Positions 9,217 through 20,919 of a DNA stretch of 64,000 bases are shown piece by piece. The notes beneath the pieces were generated by a model, which saw nothing but the letters and a program-made list of their open reading frames with translations, had not been told where the DNA came from and made no database searches. The DNA lies in contig JAMCQP010000038.1 of NCBI GenBank assembly GCA_023381695.1, positions 27,649 to 91,648 of the forward strand. The letters run 5' to 3'. Position 1 is the stretch's first letter. Every line of letters begins with the position of its first letter. The position numbers and the translations under genes were made by a program. Source of the DNA: Bacillota bacterium. GTDB taxonomy: Bacteria > Bacillota > UBA5301 > JAMCQP01.

Positions 9217-10080
9217 ATGGAGATCAAAAAGATGATGGTCATTGGAGCAGGGCAGATGGGCAGCGGCATTGCCCAGGCGGCTGCCCAGGCCGGATACTCC
9301 ATTGTCTTAAACGACATCAAGCCGGAGTTTGTTCAGAAGGGTCTGGACAATATCGCCAAAAACCTGGCCCGCGGCGTGGAAAAGGGTAGGATGACCGAAG
9401 CCGACAAGCAGGCGGTTCTTGGCCGGATCAAATCATCCACCTCTCTTGAGGATGCCAGGGATGTGGATCTGGCCATCGAGGCCACGGTGGAGAACATGGC
9501 CGTCAAGGGCAAGATCTTTGCCGATCTGGACCGGATCGCGCCGCCGCACGCCATTTTGGCCACCAATACCTCCTCTTTGCCCATCACCGAGATTGGCGCC
9601 GCTACCAGACGGCCGGAGAAGGTTATCGGGATGCACTTCTTTAATCCGGTTCCGGTCATGAAGCTGGTGGAGGTCATCCGTGGATTGGCCACTTCCGATG
9701 AGGTCCTGAAGATCATCGTGGAATTGAGCCGCAAGCTGGGCAAGGAGCCCGTGGAGATCAACGATTTTCCCGGGTTTGCGGCGAACCGGATCCTGTTGCC
9801 GATGATCAACGAGGCCGTCTACGCGGTCTACGAAGGGGTGGGCGCCCCACAGGCGATCGACCAGGTGATGAAGCTGGGCATGAACCACCCGATGGGTCCC
9901 CTGGAGTTGGCGGATCTGATCGGGCTGGATACCTGCCTGGCCATCCTGGAAGTTCTGCACGCCGGATTCGGCGACAAGTACCGGCCGTGCCCGCTGCTGC
10001 GCAAGTATGTGAAGGCGGGATGGCTCGGGCGCAAGACGGGCCGGGGCTTCTATGACTACTCGAACGGGGGTGCAAAGTAA
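9217..10080 (+). CDS. hbd: 3-hydroxybutyryl-CoA dehydrogenase
   Basis: Rossmann [46 protein letters not shown]. Confidence 0.95.
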   Translation: MEIKKMMVIGAGQMGSGIAQAAAQAGYSIVLNDIKPEFVQKGLDNIAKNLARGVEKGRMTEADKQAVLGRIKSSTSLEDARDVDLAIEATVENMAVKGKIFADLDRIAPPHAILATNTSSLPITEIGAATRRPEKVIGMHFFNPVPVMKLVEVIRGLATSDEVLKIIVELSRKLGKEPVEINDFPGFAANRILLPMINEAVYAVYEGVGAPQAIDQVMKLGMNHPMGPLELADLIGLDTCLAILEVLHAGFGDKYRPCPLLRKYVKAGWLGRKTGRGFYDYSNGGAK

Positions 10081-10863
10081 TTGGGCTGGAACAATATCCT
10101 TCTGGAAACCGAGGGAAATACGGCGGTGGTCACCATCAACCGTCCCAGGGCCCTGAATGCACTCAACAGCGAGACCCTGCAGGAACTCTCCCAGGCCATC
10201 GATCAAGTGGCCGGCGACCCGGCGGTGTCCGTGGTGATCGTCACCGGCGCCGGGGAGAAGGCGTTTGTGGCCGGGGCGGATATCTCCCAGATGAAGGAGA
10301 TGTCGCCGCTTGAGGCCCGCGAGTTTGCCCGGCTGGGGCAGCAGGTCTTCGACAAGATCGAAAACCTGGCCAAGCCGGTGATCGCGGCGGTGAAAGGTTT
10401 TGCCCTCGGCGGCGGCTGTGAGTTGTCCATGGCCTGCGATATGCGGATTGCGGCGGATAACGCCAGGTTCGGGCAACCGGAGGTCGGCCTGGGAATCACC
10501 GCCGGTTTTGCCGGCACCCAGCGCTTGCCCAGGTTGGTCGGCAAGGGAGTCGCCAGCGAGATTCTGATGACCGGCGACATGATCTCCGCCGAGGAGGCCC
10601 ACCGCATCGGCCTGGCTAATAAGGTGGTTCCCGCGGCGGATCTCCTGAAGGCCGCCAGGGATCTGGCCGCCCGCATCGCGTCCAAAGGACAGGTGGCGGT
10701 CCGGCTCACCAAGTCGGCCATCCACCAGGGGCTGAATATGGATATCGAGCGCGGGCAGGCTTTCGAGGCGGATGCTTTTGCCCTGTGTTTTACCAGCGCG
10801 GATCAGAAAGAGGGAATGGACGCATTCCTGAACAAGCGCAAGCCCAATTTCTCCGGAAAGTAA
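10081..10863 (+). CDS. crt: Enoyl-CoA hydratase (crotonase)
   Basis: TTG start; AGADISQMKEMSPLEAREF; GFALGGGCELSMACDMRIAADNARFGQPEVGLGI. Confidence 0.94.
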   Translation: MGWNNILLETEGNTAVVTINRPRALNALNSETLQELSQAIDQVAGDPAVSVVIVTGAGEKAFVAGADISQMKEMSPLEAREFARLGQQVFDKIENLAKPVIAAVKGFALGGGCELSMACDMRIAADNARFGQPEVGLGITAGFAGTQRLPRLVGKGVASEILMTGDMISAEEAHRIGLANKVVPAADLLKAARDLAARIASKGQVAVRLTKSAIHQGLNMDIERGQAFEADAFALCFTSADQKEGMDAFLNKRKPNFSGK

Positions 10864-10898
10864 GATTCTGTTTAAGAAAACAAGGGGGAAGGGTTTAA

Positions 10899-12041
10899 AT
10901 GGATTTCAAGTTGACCGAAGAGCAGCAGATGATGCGGAACATGGTGCGGGATTTCGCCGAGAACGAGATTGCACCCACCGCGGCCGAACGGGACGAGAAA
11001 GAGGAGTTTTCCCGGGCCAGCTTCGACAAGATGGGTGAACTGGGCCTGGCGGGAATTCCTTTTCCGGAGGAATACGGCGGGGCTGGCTCCGACTACATCT
11101 CTTACGCGATTGCGGTGGAGGAGCTCTCCCGGGTGGACGGTTCCACCGGCGTGTTGCTCTCCGCGCACATTTCCCTGGGTGCTAACCCGATCTACAAGTT
11201 TGGCACCGAGGAGCAGAAGCAGAAGTTCCTGCGGCCGATGGCGGAGGGCAAGAAGCTGGGCGCCTTCGGGCTGACCGAGCCTTCGGCCGGCAGCGATGCG
11301 GGCGGCACCAGGACCACCGCGGTCCTCCAGGGGGACCATTACGTCCTGAACGGCTCCAAGGTCTTCATCACCAACGCCAAGGAGGCCGAAATCTACGTGG
11401 TCTTTGCCTCCACCGACCGGTCCAAGAAGCACAAGGGGATCAGCGCCTTCATCGTGGAGAAGGGGACGCCGGGATTCAGCTTCGGCAAGAAGGAACACAA
11501 GCTGGGAATCCGCTCTTCGGCCACCTATGAGCTGGTCTTTGAAAACTGCAAGTTGCCCAGGGAAAACCTGCTGGGCAAGGAGGGCGAAGGCTTCAAGATC
11601 GCCATGGCGACACTGGACGGCGGGCGGATCGGGATTGCCGCGCAGGCGCTGGGAATCGCCCAGGGAGCCTATGAGGCCGCTTTGAACTACGCCAGGACCC
11701 GTGTGCAGTTTGACCAGCCCATTTCGACCTTCCAGGCCATCTCGTTCAAGCTGGCGGACATGGCCACCGAGATCGAGGCGGCCAGGCTTTTGGTCTTCCA
11801 GGCGGCTTTCATGGCCGATCAGCACGAGCCGGGCTACGGCAAGTACTCGGCGATGGCGAAGATGTATGCTTCCGATGTGGCCATGAAGGCCACCACCGAG
11901 GCGGTGCAGATCTTCGGCGGTTACGGTTACACCAGGGAGTACCCGGTGGAGCGCATGATGCGCGACGCCAAGATCACCCAGATCTACGAGGGAACCAACG
12001 AGATCCAGCGCGTGGTGATCGGTTCCTATATCTTGAAGTAA
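10899..12041 (+). CDS. Acyl-CoA dehydrogenase (short-chain/butyryl type)
   Basis: [54 protein letters not shown]. Confidence 0.95.
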   Translation: MDFKLTEEQQMMRNMVRDFAENEIAPTAAERDEKEEFSRASFDKMGELGLAGIPFPEEYGGAGSDYISYAIAVEELSRVDGSTGVLLSAHISLGANPIYKFGTEEQKQKFLRPMAEGKKLGAFGLTEPSAGSDAGGTRTTAVLQGDHYVLNGSKVFITNAKEAEIYVVFASTDRSKKHKGISAFIVEKGTPGFSFGKKEHKLGIRSSATYELVFENCKLPRENLLGKEGEGFKIAMATLDGGRIGIAAQALGIAQGAYEAALNYARTRVQFDQPISTFQAISFKLADMATEIEAARLLVFQAAFMADQHEPGYGKYSAMAKMYASDVAMKATTEAVQIFGGYGYTREYPVERMMRDAKITQIYEGTNEIQRVVIGSYILK

Positions 12042-12054
12042 GGAGGGGATTTCA

Positions 12055-13239
12055 GTGCGGGAAGTGGTGATCGCCAGCGCGGTCCGGACCGCGGTTGGCA
12101 GTTTCGGAGGCGCTCTCAGTTCGATCCCGGTCACTCAACTGGGGGCGACGGTGATCAAGGAGGCTATGAAGCGGGCCAGCGTGGGGCCGAACGATGTGGA
12201 CGAAGTAATCATGGGCAATGTCCTGCAGGCCGGCCTGGGCCAGAACCCCACCCGGCAGGCGGCAATGGCGGCGGGCCTGCCCAAGGAGGTCCCGTCCTAC
12301 ACGGTTAACAAGCTTTGCGGTTCCGGGATGAAGGCGGTCGTGCTTGGCGCCCAGGCGATTCTGCTGGGCGACGCCGAGGTCATCGTGGCCGGCGGCATGG
12401 AGAGCATGAGCCGGGCCCCCTACCTCCTGGAAGACGCCCGGACCGGTTACCGGATGGGCGATGGCCAGGTGGTGGACTCCATGCTCAAGGACGGGCTGGT
12501 TGACGCCTTCTATAATTACCACATGGGAATCACCGCGGAGAATATCGCTGAACAATATGGGCTTACCCGCCAGATGCAGGACGAGTTTTCCGCCTGGAGC
12601 CAGCAGAAGGCCGAAAAGGCCATCAAGGAAGGCAAATTCGTGGAGGAGATCGTGCCGGTGGAGGTGCCGCAACGCAAGGGCGATCCGGTGGTGTTCAAAC
12701 AGGATGAGTTCCCGCGGTTCGGCTCCACGGTGGAGTCCCTGGCCAAGCTCAAACCGGCTTTCAAAAAGGACGGGACGGTTACCGCCGGAAACGCCTCCGG
12801 GATCAACGACGGGGCGGCGGCGCTGGTGCTGATGACCGCCAAGAAGGCCGCGGAACTGGGGATCAAGTCGATGGCCACCATCAAGTCCTGGGGCGCCGCC
12901 GGTGTAGATCCCAGGATCATGGGGATCGGTCCGGTTCCGGCGACCCGCAAGGCCATGGAGCGGGCCGGCTTGAAGGTCAGCGACATGGATCTCATCGAGG
13001 CCAACGAGGCGTTCGCGGCGCAGGCGCTGGCGGTGGGCAAGGACCTGGAATTCAACCGGGAGATCCTGAACGTGAACGGCGGCGCGGTGGCTCTGGGGCA
13101 TCCCATCGGAGCTAGCGGCGCCCGGATCATTGTGACCCTGCTGCATGAGATGGAGCGCCGTAACTCCCAAAAGGGCCTGGCTACCCTTTGCATCGGCGGG
13201 GGACAGGGGATCGCCGTGGTCTTGGAACGGAACAGGTAA
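12055..13239 (+). CDS. Acetyl-CoA C-acetyltransferase (thiolase)
   Basis: [41 protein letters not shown]. Confidence 0.95.
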   Translation: MREVVIASAVRTAVGSFGGALSSIPVTQLGATVIKEAMKRASVGPNDVDEVIMGNVLQAGLGQNPTRQAAMAAGLPKEVPSYTVNKLCGSGMKAVVLGAQAILLGDAEVIVAGGMESMSRAPYLLEDARTGYRMGDGQVVDSMLKDGLVDAFYNYHMGITAENIAEQYGLTRQMQDEFSAWSQQKAEKAIKEGKFVEEIVPVEVPQRKGDPVVFKQDEFPRFGSTVESLAKLKPAFKKDGTVTAGNASGINDGAAALVLMTAKKAAELGIKSMATIKSWGAAGVDPRIMGIGPVPATRKAMERAGLKVSDMDLIEANEAFAAQALAVGKDLEFNREILNVNGGAVALGHPIGASGARIIVTLLHEMERRNSQKGLATLCIGGGQGIAVVLERNR

Positions 13240-13328
13240 TTTGCAAAGGAGAATGAAGCGAATATGTGGCGCTGGAAACCAGGGGGCCTGGAAAATCGAA
13301 GAAGATATAAAGAAAACATAAGCAAAAA

Positions 13329-14426
13329 TTGCACCTGAGCGACCCCAAGATGGCGCCTCATATCCAGCACAACTCCTGGTTTAGCAGCGGCCTGACCAGA
13401 ACCGGTGTGAACGAAGGATGGATGGATTTCACCCCCGGGCACTTTTCCGAAATACCAGGATTGATGAGCCATTTGGCCGATGTGGTGATGGCCATTGTGT
13501 CGCCCCTGGACAAACACGGCTATTTTACCCTCGGCGTCACAGTGGATTACACCAGCAACGCCGCTGCCAGGGCGCGGTTGGTGATCGTGGAGGTCAACCC
13601 TAACATGCCCAGAACCCTGGGGAGCGGGCACCTGCATGTCTCGGAAGTGTCCTATATTGTGGAAGACGGTTCGCCTATTGCCGAACTGCCGGATCCGCCC
13701 ATCACCGAGACTGATGCCGCCATCGGCAGGTACATCGCCGAGCTGATTGAAGACGGTTCCACCGTCCAGATCGGGATTGGCGGGATACCCAACGCGGTGG
13801 CCAAGCTTCTGGCGGAAAAGAAGGATCTGGGCATTCACACGGAGATGCTCACTTCCTCGATTGTGGATCTGGTGGAAGCGGGGGCGGTTACCGGCAAGAA
13901 GAAAACCCTGCATCCCGGAAAGATCATCGGTAATTTTGCCTTCGGCACCAGGCGGCTCTACGATTTCATGGACGACAACCCGTCGGTGGAGATGCATTCG
14001 GTAGCGTATACCAACAACCCGTATGTCATCGGCCAGAATTACAAGATGGTCTCCATCAACTCCACTCTTGAGGTGGACTTTCTGGGGCAGTGCGCCTCGG
14101 AGAGTATCGGGCCGAAGCAGTTCAGCGGCACGGGCGGCCAGTCGGACTTTGTAAGAGGCGCCAACCTTTCGCCGGGCGGTAAGAGCTTTATGGCCCTGCC
14201 TTCCACGGCCAAGGACGGCAAGGTCTCCCGGATTGTGCCGATGCTGGCCCAGGGGGCGGTGGTCACCACCAGCAAAAATGATGTGGATCACGTGGTGACC
14301 GAGTTTGGCGTGGCGAAACTGCGGGGGAAGACGGCGCGGGAAAGGGCGTTGGCCCTGATCTCCATCGCACATCCGGATTTCCGGGCCGAACTCAAGGATG
14401 GCGCGCGCAAGATGGGTTTGATTTAA
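13329..14426 (+). CDS. Acetyl-CoA hydrolase/4-hydroxybutyrate CoA-transferase family, N-terminally truncated
   Basis: DFTPGHFSEIP, QIGIGGIPNAVAKLL, GTGGQSDFVRGA motifs; family N-terminal segment missing. Confidence 0.82.
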   Translation: MHLSDPKMAPHIQHNSWFSSGLTRTGVNEGWMDFTPGHFSEIPGLMSHLADVVMAIVSPLDKHGYFTLGVTVDYTSNAAARARLVIVEVNPNMPRTLGSGHLHVSEVSYIVEDGSPIAELPDPPITETDAAIGRYIAELIEDGSTVQIGIGGIPNAVAKLLAEKKDLGIHTEMLTSSIVDLVEAGAVTGKKKTLHPGKIIGNFAFGTRRLYDFMDDNPSVEMHSVAYTNNPYVIGQNYKMVSINSTLEVDFLGQCASESIGPKQFSGTGGQSDFVRGANLSPGGKSFMALPSTAKDGKVSRIVPMLAQGAVVTTSKNDVDHVVTEFGVAKLRGKTARERALALISIAHPDFRAELKDGARKMGLI

Positions 14427-14439
14427 AGGAGGAAATACC

Positions 14440-15228
14440 TTGAATATTGTTGTATGTGTAAAACAGACCTTCGACACCGAGGCGAAGATCGTCCTGGATG
14501 CCAACGGGCAGATCTCCTCGCAGGGCGTGAACCTGATTATGAACCCCTACGACGAGTATGCGGTGGAAGAGGCATTGCGGATCAAGGAGAAACAGGGTTC
14601 CGGCGAGGTGATCGTGGTTGGCATGGGCGGCGGCCCCAAGTCCCAGGATGCGCTCCGGCAGGCTCTGGCCATGGGCGCGGACCGGGCGATCCTGCTTACC
14701 GACGCGGCCTTTGAGGGCAGCGACGAATATGCGGCCGCCAACGCCCTGGCCAAGGCCATCAGCGGGGTCCAGTACGATCTGATCCTGGCCGGCTGGCGCG
14801 CGATTGACGACGGCTCGGCCCAGGTGGCCAGCCGGCTGGCGGAGATTCTGGGGATTCCCCAGGTGACCGTGGTGACCAGACTGGAGCTTGCCGGCGGCAA
14901 GGCCACGGCTTACCGGGAGATTGACGGAGGCGTCGAAGTGGTGGAGGTGTCGCTGCCCGCGGTGATTACCGTTCAGAAGGGGATCAATGAACCCCGGTAT
15001 CCGTCGCTCCAGGGGATCATGAAGGCCAGGAAGAAAGAACTCAAACAGCTTTCCGCGCAGGATCTGGGAATCGACACGAACCTGGTGGGCAAATCTGGCG
15101 CCAGGGTGCAGCCCAGGAAGTTCTACCTGCCTCCGGCCAAGGCCGGGGCCAAGATTGTTCCCGGCGAGGCTCCTGAGGCCGCTGCCAGGCTTGCACAGCT
15201 CTTGCGTTCGGAAGCCAAGGTTGTATAA
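14440..15228 (+). CDS. etfB: Electron transfer flavoprotein beta subunit
   Basis: MNIVVCVKQTFDTEAKIVLDANGQI...NPYDEYAVEEALRIKE. Confidence 0.94.
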   Translation: MNIVVCVKQTFDTEAKIVLDANGQISSQGVNLIMNPYDEYAVEEALRIKEKQGSGEVIVVGMGGGPKSQDALRQALAMGADRAILLTDAAFEGSDEYAAANALAKAISGVQYDLILAGWRAIDDGSAQVASRLAEILGIPQVTVVTRLELAGGKATAYREIDGGVEVVEVSLPAVITVQKGINEPRYPSLQGIMKARKKELKQLSAQDLGIDTNLVGKSGARVQPRKFYLPPAKAGAKIVPGEAPEAAARLAQLLRSEAKVV

Positions 15229-15242
15229 GGAGGATGAACCAG

Positions 15243-16232
15243 GTGTCAAAAGGAATCTGGGTATTTGCAGAGAACAACGATGGTAAGGTGCGGAAGGTCA
15301 CCCTGGAGATTTTGAGCGAGGCCCGCAAGATCGCCGATCAGATCGGCGAGGAAGTTGCGGCGGTGCTTCTGGGCAAAGGGGTGGCCAACCTGGCCGACAC
15401 TTTGGGGGAATACGGCGCCGACAAGGTCTACCTGGCTGAAGACGAGAAGCTGGCCAGCTACACCACCGACGCCTACACGACGGTAATCGCCAGGCTCATC
15501 GCTGAACACCAGCCCACGGCGTTTCTGGTTGGAAACACCGCGATCGGCAAGGACCTGGCGCCGCGCGTGGCGCAGCGGGTGAAGACCGGCCTGGCCTCCG
15601 ACTGTGTGGGGATCAAGCTGGAAGGCAACCAGCTGGTCTTCGTCCGGCCGATTTACGCCGGGAAGGCATTTACCGAGGCGATCTTCGCGGATGCCAGGCC
15701 GGTGATGGCCACCATCCGGCCCAACGTGCTGCCGCTGGCGGAGCCCGCCAGGGGACGCAAGGCTGAAGTGGCGAAGGTGGATGTGCAATTGGATGCCTCC
15801 TCCCTGCGGACTCTCATCAAGGAGGTTATCAAGCAGGCCAGCGGGCGTCCGGAGTTAACCGAGGCCAACATCATCGTCTCTGGTGGGCGGGGGATGAAAG
15901 GGCCCGAAAACTTCAAGATCCTGGAGGAACTGGCCGACGTGATTGGCGCGGCGGTGGGCGCCTCCCGCGCGGCGGTGGACGCCGGATGGCGGGAGCAGAA
16001 GTTCCAGGTGGGACAGACCGGGAAGACGGTATCGCCGACCCTGTATATCGCCTGCGGAATCTCCGGGGCCATCCAGCACCTGGCGGGAATGGGCTCTTCG
16101 AAGGTCATTGTGGCCATCAACAAGGATCCCGAGGCGAACATCTTCAAAGTGGCCGACTATGGCATTGTGGGAGACCTCTTTGAAGTGGTTCCCGTCCTGA
16201 CCCAGGAGTTCAAGAAGATGTTGGCGTCATAG
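15243..16232 (+). CDS. etfA: Electron transfer flavoprotein alpha subunit
   Basis: GTG start after [38 protein letters not shown] motif. Confidence 0.94.
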   Translation: MSKGIWVFAENNDGKVRKVTLEILSEARKIADQIGEEVAAVLLGKGVANLADTLGEYGADKVYLAEDEKLASYTTDAYTTVIARLIAEHQPTAFLVGNTAIGKDLAPRVAQRVKTGLASDCVGIKLEGNQLVFVRPIYAGKAFTEAIFADARPVMATIRPNVLPLAEPARGRKAEVAKVDVQLDASSLRTLIKEVIKQASGRPELTEANIIVSGGRGMKGPENFKILEELADVIGAAVGASRAAVDAGWREQKFQVGQTGKTVSPTLYIACGISGAIQHLAGMGSSKVIVAINKDPEANIFKVADYGIVGDLFEVVPVLTQEFKKMLAS

Positions 16233-16245
16233 GGCGATGTGACAA

Positions 16246-16311
16246 CCCATTGAAAAGGCCCACTCTGTTCTTCTGAAGCAAAGGGCAATGGGGGAGGCTT
16301 TTTCAGTGGGG
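16246..16311. repeat. Inverted repeat between etfA and FeS oxidoreductase gene
   Basis: CCCATTGAAAAGGCC (16246-16260) near-complementary to GGCTTTTTCAGTGGGG (16296-16311). Confidence 0.5.
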
Positions 16312-16331
16312 TGCATTAAGGAGGAATTGGG

Positions 16332-18268
16332 ATGCCGACGAGGCAAGTCTATTGGAACATTGCGGGGCATGTGTTCATGTACCTGTTTATGGTAATCGCT
16401 CTGGGGATCTTCGCTTACGGGATCTACAAGCGTTACCGACTTTGGCGGCTGGGCAAGCCCGAAAACCGGATCGACCATGTCGGAAAGCGGATCTGGTCTC
16501 TTCTTGTCTATGGCCTGGGCCAGAAGAGGGTTCTCCGGGAAGGCTATGCCGGCTTGATGCATGTCCTCATTTTCTGGGGTTTTGTGGTTTTGTTTATCGG
16601 TACCGGAATGGTGGTGTTACAGGCTGATCTTGGTTTGAATGTATTATACGGGGCCTTTTATCTTTACTTCCAGTCGCTCTTTTTGGACATTGTGGGGCTC
16701 CTGGCCATCGTGGGGGTGTTGATGGCCGCCGTGCGCAGGTACATCTTGCGCCCCGACCGGCTGGATAACAAGGGTGACGATGGGATCACCCTGATCTTCT
16801 TCTTTGTGGTGCTGGCGCCACTGAAACTGCCTGGCACAGGATCTTCTGGTGGACGCACATGTTCATCGCCTTCGGGTTTATCGCGTACCTGCCGTGGTCC
16901 AAGCTCTTCCACATCTTCACCTCGTCGGCCAACCAGTTCTTCCGGAACTTTGGCCCTCGGGGCGCCCTGACGAAGCTGGATCTGGAGGACGAGAACGCGG
17001 AGAGCTTCGGAGTGGGCAAGATCGAGGAGTTTACCTGGAAGCAGCTCTTTGATACCGACGCCTGCACCAGGTGCGGCCGCTGCCAGGATAACTGCCCGGC
17101 GTACCTGAGCGGCAAGCCCCTGTCTCCGAAGCAGATGACCCAGGATCTCAAGGCGAACCTGGATGAGCGTGGCAGCGTTCTGATCAAGCAAAAGAGCCGC
17201 AAGACGCCGGCGGAAGGCCCGGCGCGCCAGGAGACCGCCGCCGACGAGGCAACCGCGGCGATTCTTGATAAGTCGCTGGCCGGCGGGGTCATTGAAGAGG
17301 AAACCCTCTGGGCGTGCACGACCTGCAAAGCCTGCGAGGAGCAGTGCCCGGTCTTCGTGGAGCATGTGCAAAAGACCGTCGATATGCGCCGGTATATGGT
17401 GCTTACCGAGAGCCAGTTCCCGGCCGAGGCGCAGCTGGCGTTCAAGAACATGGAGAACAACGGCAACCCCTGGGGGGTGGGAATGGCCACCCGGGCCGAC
17501 TGGGCCAAGGATCCGGGCGTCAAGACCATGGCCGAGGCCGGCCAGGCGGAGGTTCTCTACTGGCCGGGATGCTCCGGGGCGTTTGATGACCGGAACAAGA
17601 AGGTGGCTACCGCTTTCGTGAAGGTTATGCAGGCGGCGGGGGTGGACTTCGCGATCCTGGGCGCCGAGGAGACCTGCTGCGGCGACTCGGCGCGGCGGTT
17701 GGGCAACGAATATCTCTACCAGACGCTGGCCCGGCAGAACATCGAGACCATGAAGAGCTACCACGTCAAGAAGATCGTCACCCAGTGCCCGCACTGCTTT
17801 AATACGCTGAAGAACGAGTACCCGCAGTTTGGCGGGGACTTTGAGGTGATTCACCACTCCGAATTCATCGCCGACCTGATTGCCAAAGGCAAGCTGAATC
17901 TCACGAAGCCTCTGGACAAGAAGGTGACTTACCACGACTCTTGCTATCTCGGACGCTACAACGAAGTCTATGACGCCCCGCGGGAGATTCTCAAGGCCAT
18001 CCCGCAGGTCGATCTGGTCGAGATGAAGCACAACGGTTCGAAGAGCTTCTGCTGCGGCGCCGGCGGCGGCCGGATGTGGCTTGAGGAGAACATCGGCCAG
18101 CGGATCAACGTGATGCGCACCGAGGAGGCTCTCGACGTGAAGGCTGAAGTGGTGGGCACGGCTTGCCCCTTCTGCCTGACGATGATCGGAGACGGGATCA
18201 ACGCCAGGGAGGCCGGCGAAGCCATGGCCGCCTACGATCTGGCCGAGTTGGCGGCGGCGGCCCTGTAA
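16332..18268 (+). pseudogene. EtfD/HdrD-like membrane FeS oxidoreductase, split over two frames
   Basis: ORF 16332-16970 carries the NarI-like membrane domain; ORF 16859-18268 carries two CxxCxxC 4Fe-4S motifs and CCG domains; coding frame switches near 16820. Confidence 0.8.
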
Positions 18269-18333
18269 AGCATTGGCGCAGCCTGGAGAGTTGCGGATGC
18301 AAGCCTGTAGTCAAGCTTGTGGAGAGGGGGAGT

Positions 18334-19476
18334 ATGTTGGATTTCGGGCTCACACAGGAACAGGAGGAGATCCGGCGCCTGGCCAGGAAGTTTGCGGATC
18401 ACGAGCTGGCCCCGAGGGCTCCTTATTACGATAAGACCGGGGAATTTCCCTGGGAGCACTTCAAGAAGATGGCCGAACTCGGCTTTACCGGGATGATGCT
18501 GCCGCCGGAGCACGGCGGGCTGGGCGCGGACACCCTGACCCATGCCATCGTGATCGAGGAGATCGCGCGCGGATCCGCGGTGATGGCGGTGATGCTGGAA
18601 GTGCATAACACCCTTGCTTGCGAATCCATCAACCGGTTCGGGACCCTGGAGCAAAAGAAGAAGTACCTGCCCAAACTGGCCTCCGGCGAGTACCTGGGAG
18701 CCTTTGCGCTCACCGAGCCGAATTCCGGTTCGGACGCTTCCGGGATGTGCACCACGGCGGTTTTGCAGGGCGATTCCTATGTGTTGAACGGGTCCAAGTG
18801 CTTCATCACCAGCGGCGGCCAGGCGCACCTGTACCTGGTGATGGCCAGGACCAACAAGGAGGCCGGGACCAAAGGGATCAGCGCTTTTCTGGTGGAGAAG
18901 GGGACCCCGGGGTTCTCCTTCGGCCAGCCGGAGGAGAAGATGGGGCTCACCGCCTCGCACACCACGGATCTGATCCTGGACGATTGCCGCATTCCCAGGG
19001 AAAACCTGGTGGGGCGCGAAGGTGAAGGATTCAAGATGGCCCTGACCGTCCTGGACGGAGGAAGGTTGGGAATCGGCGCCCAGGCGGTGGGGATTACCCA
19101 GGCGGCCTTCGAGGCGGCGGTCAAATATTCCAGGGAACGGGTGCAATTCGGGCAGCCCATCGCCAATTTCCAGGCGATCCAGTGGATGCTGGCGGAGATG
19201 TCCACCGATCTGGACGCGGCGCGGATGCTGTTGTATCATGCGGCGTGGCTGAAGGATCAGGGGCGGCCCATGACCACCGAGGCCGCCAGAGCCAAGCTGT
19301 TCGCCTCCACGATGGCCGTGAAGCACACCGCCAAAGCGGTGCAGATTCACGGCGGCTACGGTTATATAAAAGAATACAACGTGGAGCGCTTCATGCGCGA
19401 GGCCAAGGCCACCGAGATCTACGAGGGCACCTCGGAGATTCAAAAGCTGGTGATCGCCCGGAACATCCTTAAATAA
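18334..19476 (+). CDS. Acyl-CoA dehydrogenase
   Basis: [67 protein letters not shown]. Confidence 0.94.
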   Translation: MLDFGLTQEQEEIRRLARKFADHELAPRAPYYDKTGEFPWEHFKKMAELGFTGMMLPPEHGGLGADTLTHAIVIEEIARGSAVMAVMLEVHNTLACESINRFGTLEQKKKYLPKLASGEYLGAFALTEPNSGSDASGMCTTAVLQGDSYVLNGSKCFITSGGQAHLYLVMARTNKEAGTKGISAFLVEKGTPGFSFGQPEEKMGLTASHTTDLILDDCRIPRENLVGREGEGFKMALTVLDGGRLGIGAQAVGITQAAFEAAVKYSRERVQFGQPIANFQAIQWMLAEMSTDLDAARMLLYHAAWLKDQGRPMTTEAARAKLFASTMAVKHTAKAVQIHGGYGYIKEYNVERFMREAKATEIYEGTSEIQKLVIARNILK

Positions 19477-19505
19477 GGATAGATGGGATGAATGGAGGGG
19501 GAAAG

Positions 19506-20687
19506 ATGCGAGAAACGGTCGTTGTCAGCGCCGTTCGGACACCATTTGGCCGGTTCGGCGGGGCTCTCAAGGATCTTCCCGCCGTGGAGCTCGGCGCGGT
19601 GGCAATCCGGGAGGCGGTCCAACGGGCCGGGGTCCCCGGGGCGGAGATCGACAATGTTTTCATGGGCATGGTCATCCAGGCGGGCATGGGCCAGATCCCC
19701 TCGCGCCAGGCGAGCATCAAGGCCGGGTTGCCGGTGACCGTGCCGTCGGATACCATCAACAAGGTTTGTGCGTCCAGCCTGCGCGCGGTTAACCTGGGCG
19801 ATTCCCTGATCCGAGCCGGGGATGCGGAGATCGTGGTTGCCGGCGGGATGGAGAGCATGAGCAACGCCCCTTACCTGCTCTACGGCAACCGGTGGGGGTA
19901 CCGGATGGGCGACGCCAGGGTGGTGGACGCCATGATCCACGACGGCCTGTGGTGCGCCTTCGGCGATGTGCACATGGCGGTCCATGGCAGCGTGGTGGCC
20001 AGGGAATACGGGATCACCCGCGCGGAACAGGACCACTGGGCGCTGCGCAGCCAGCAGCGGGCCGTGGCGGCCATCGAGGGCGGGAAGTTCCAGGACGAGA
20101 TCGTGCCGGTGCCGGTGCCCCAGAGGAAGGGTGACCCGGTGCTCGTGGACACCGATGAGGGCCCGCGAGCGGACGCCACCCTGGAAAAGCTGGCCGCCCT
20201 GCCGCCGGTCTTCGCCAGGGATGGTTCGGTGACGGCGGGAAACGCTCCGGGCGTCACCGACGGCGCCTCGGCGCTGGTCCTGATGTCCCGGGAACGCGCG
20301 GAAAAGATGGGGCGGAAGCCCCTGGCCACCATTGTGGCTCAGGGCATGGCTTCGGCGGAACCGCCGTATATCGCCACGGTGCCGGCCTATGCCGCGGAAA
20401 AGGCCTTGAAGAAGGCCGGCATGTCCGTCAGGGAGATCGACCTCATCGAGGTCAACGAGGCATTCGCGGCGGTGGCTCTCATCAGCATCAAGCTGGGCGG
20501 CTGGGATCTCGAGAAGGTGAACGTGAACGGCGGCGCGGTGGCCCTGGGACATCCCATTGGCGCCAGCGGCGGCCGGATTCTCATGACCCTGATCTACGAA
20601 CTGCGCCGGCGCGGTGGCGGGTATGGGCTGGCCACCATTTGCAGCGGCGCAGCCCAGGGTGAGGCGACCATTGTGAAGGTGGATTAG
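19506..20687 (+). CDS. Thiolase (acetyl-CoA C-acyltransferase)
   Basis: [44 protein letters not shown]. Confidence 0.94.
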   Translation: MRETVVVSAVRTPFGRFGGALKDLPAVELGAVAIREAVQRAGVPGAEIDNVFMGMVIQAGMGQIPSRQASIKAGLPVTVPSDTINKVCASSLRAVNLGDSLIRAGDAEIVVAGGMESMSNAPYLLYGNRWGYRMGDARVVDAMIHDGLWCAFGDVHMAVHGSVVAREYGITRAEQDHWALRSQQRAVAAIEGGKFQDEIVPVPVPQRKGDPVLVDTDEGPRADATLEKLAALPPVFARDGSVTAGNAPGVTDGASALVLMSRERAEKMGRKPLATIVAQGMASAEPPYIATVPAYAAEKALKKAGMSVREIDLIEVNEAFAAVALISIKLGGWDLEKVNVNGGAVALGHPIGASGGRILMTLIYELRRRGGGYGLATICSGAAQGEATIVKVD

Positions 20688-20698
20688 GTTTCTATGTT

Positions 20699-20730
20699 GG
20701 GAAGGGATGTCGGAACGGGCATCCCTTCCA
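20699..20730 (+). other. Strong RNA hairpin between thiolase genes
   Basis: GGGAAGGGATGtcggaacggGCATCCCTTCC; no U-run follows. Confidence 0.4.
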
Positions 20731-20919
20731 CGGCTGAGGGGGGATGCCGGTTCAAACGGAGTGTCGGTTCCGTGGGAATACCCGTGTCCAATGCAAGGGC
20801 TTGACCAGCCTGGGCAAAGGGGGAAGGGCCTTGTGCCGCCTTCGATTATCGCGCAAGTCAATCAAGAATGTCAAGTTTTCCAAGCACGAAAAGGCAAATT
20901 AGTTGGAAGGGGGAGAACC

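Noticed and set aside
9433-14504. Very long antisense ORFs opposite hbd-crt, acyl-CoA dehydrogenase and thiolase genes (9433-10725, 10872-12134, 12516-14504)
   Set aside because: Codon-bias artefacts; plus-strand genes have strong motifs and the antisense products have none.
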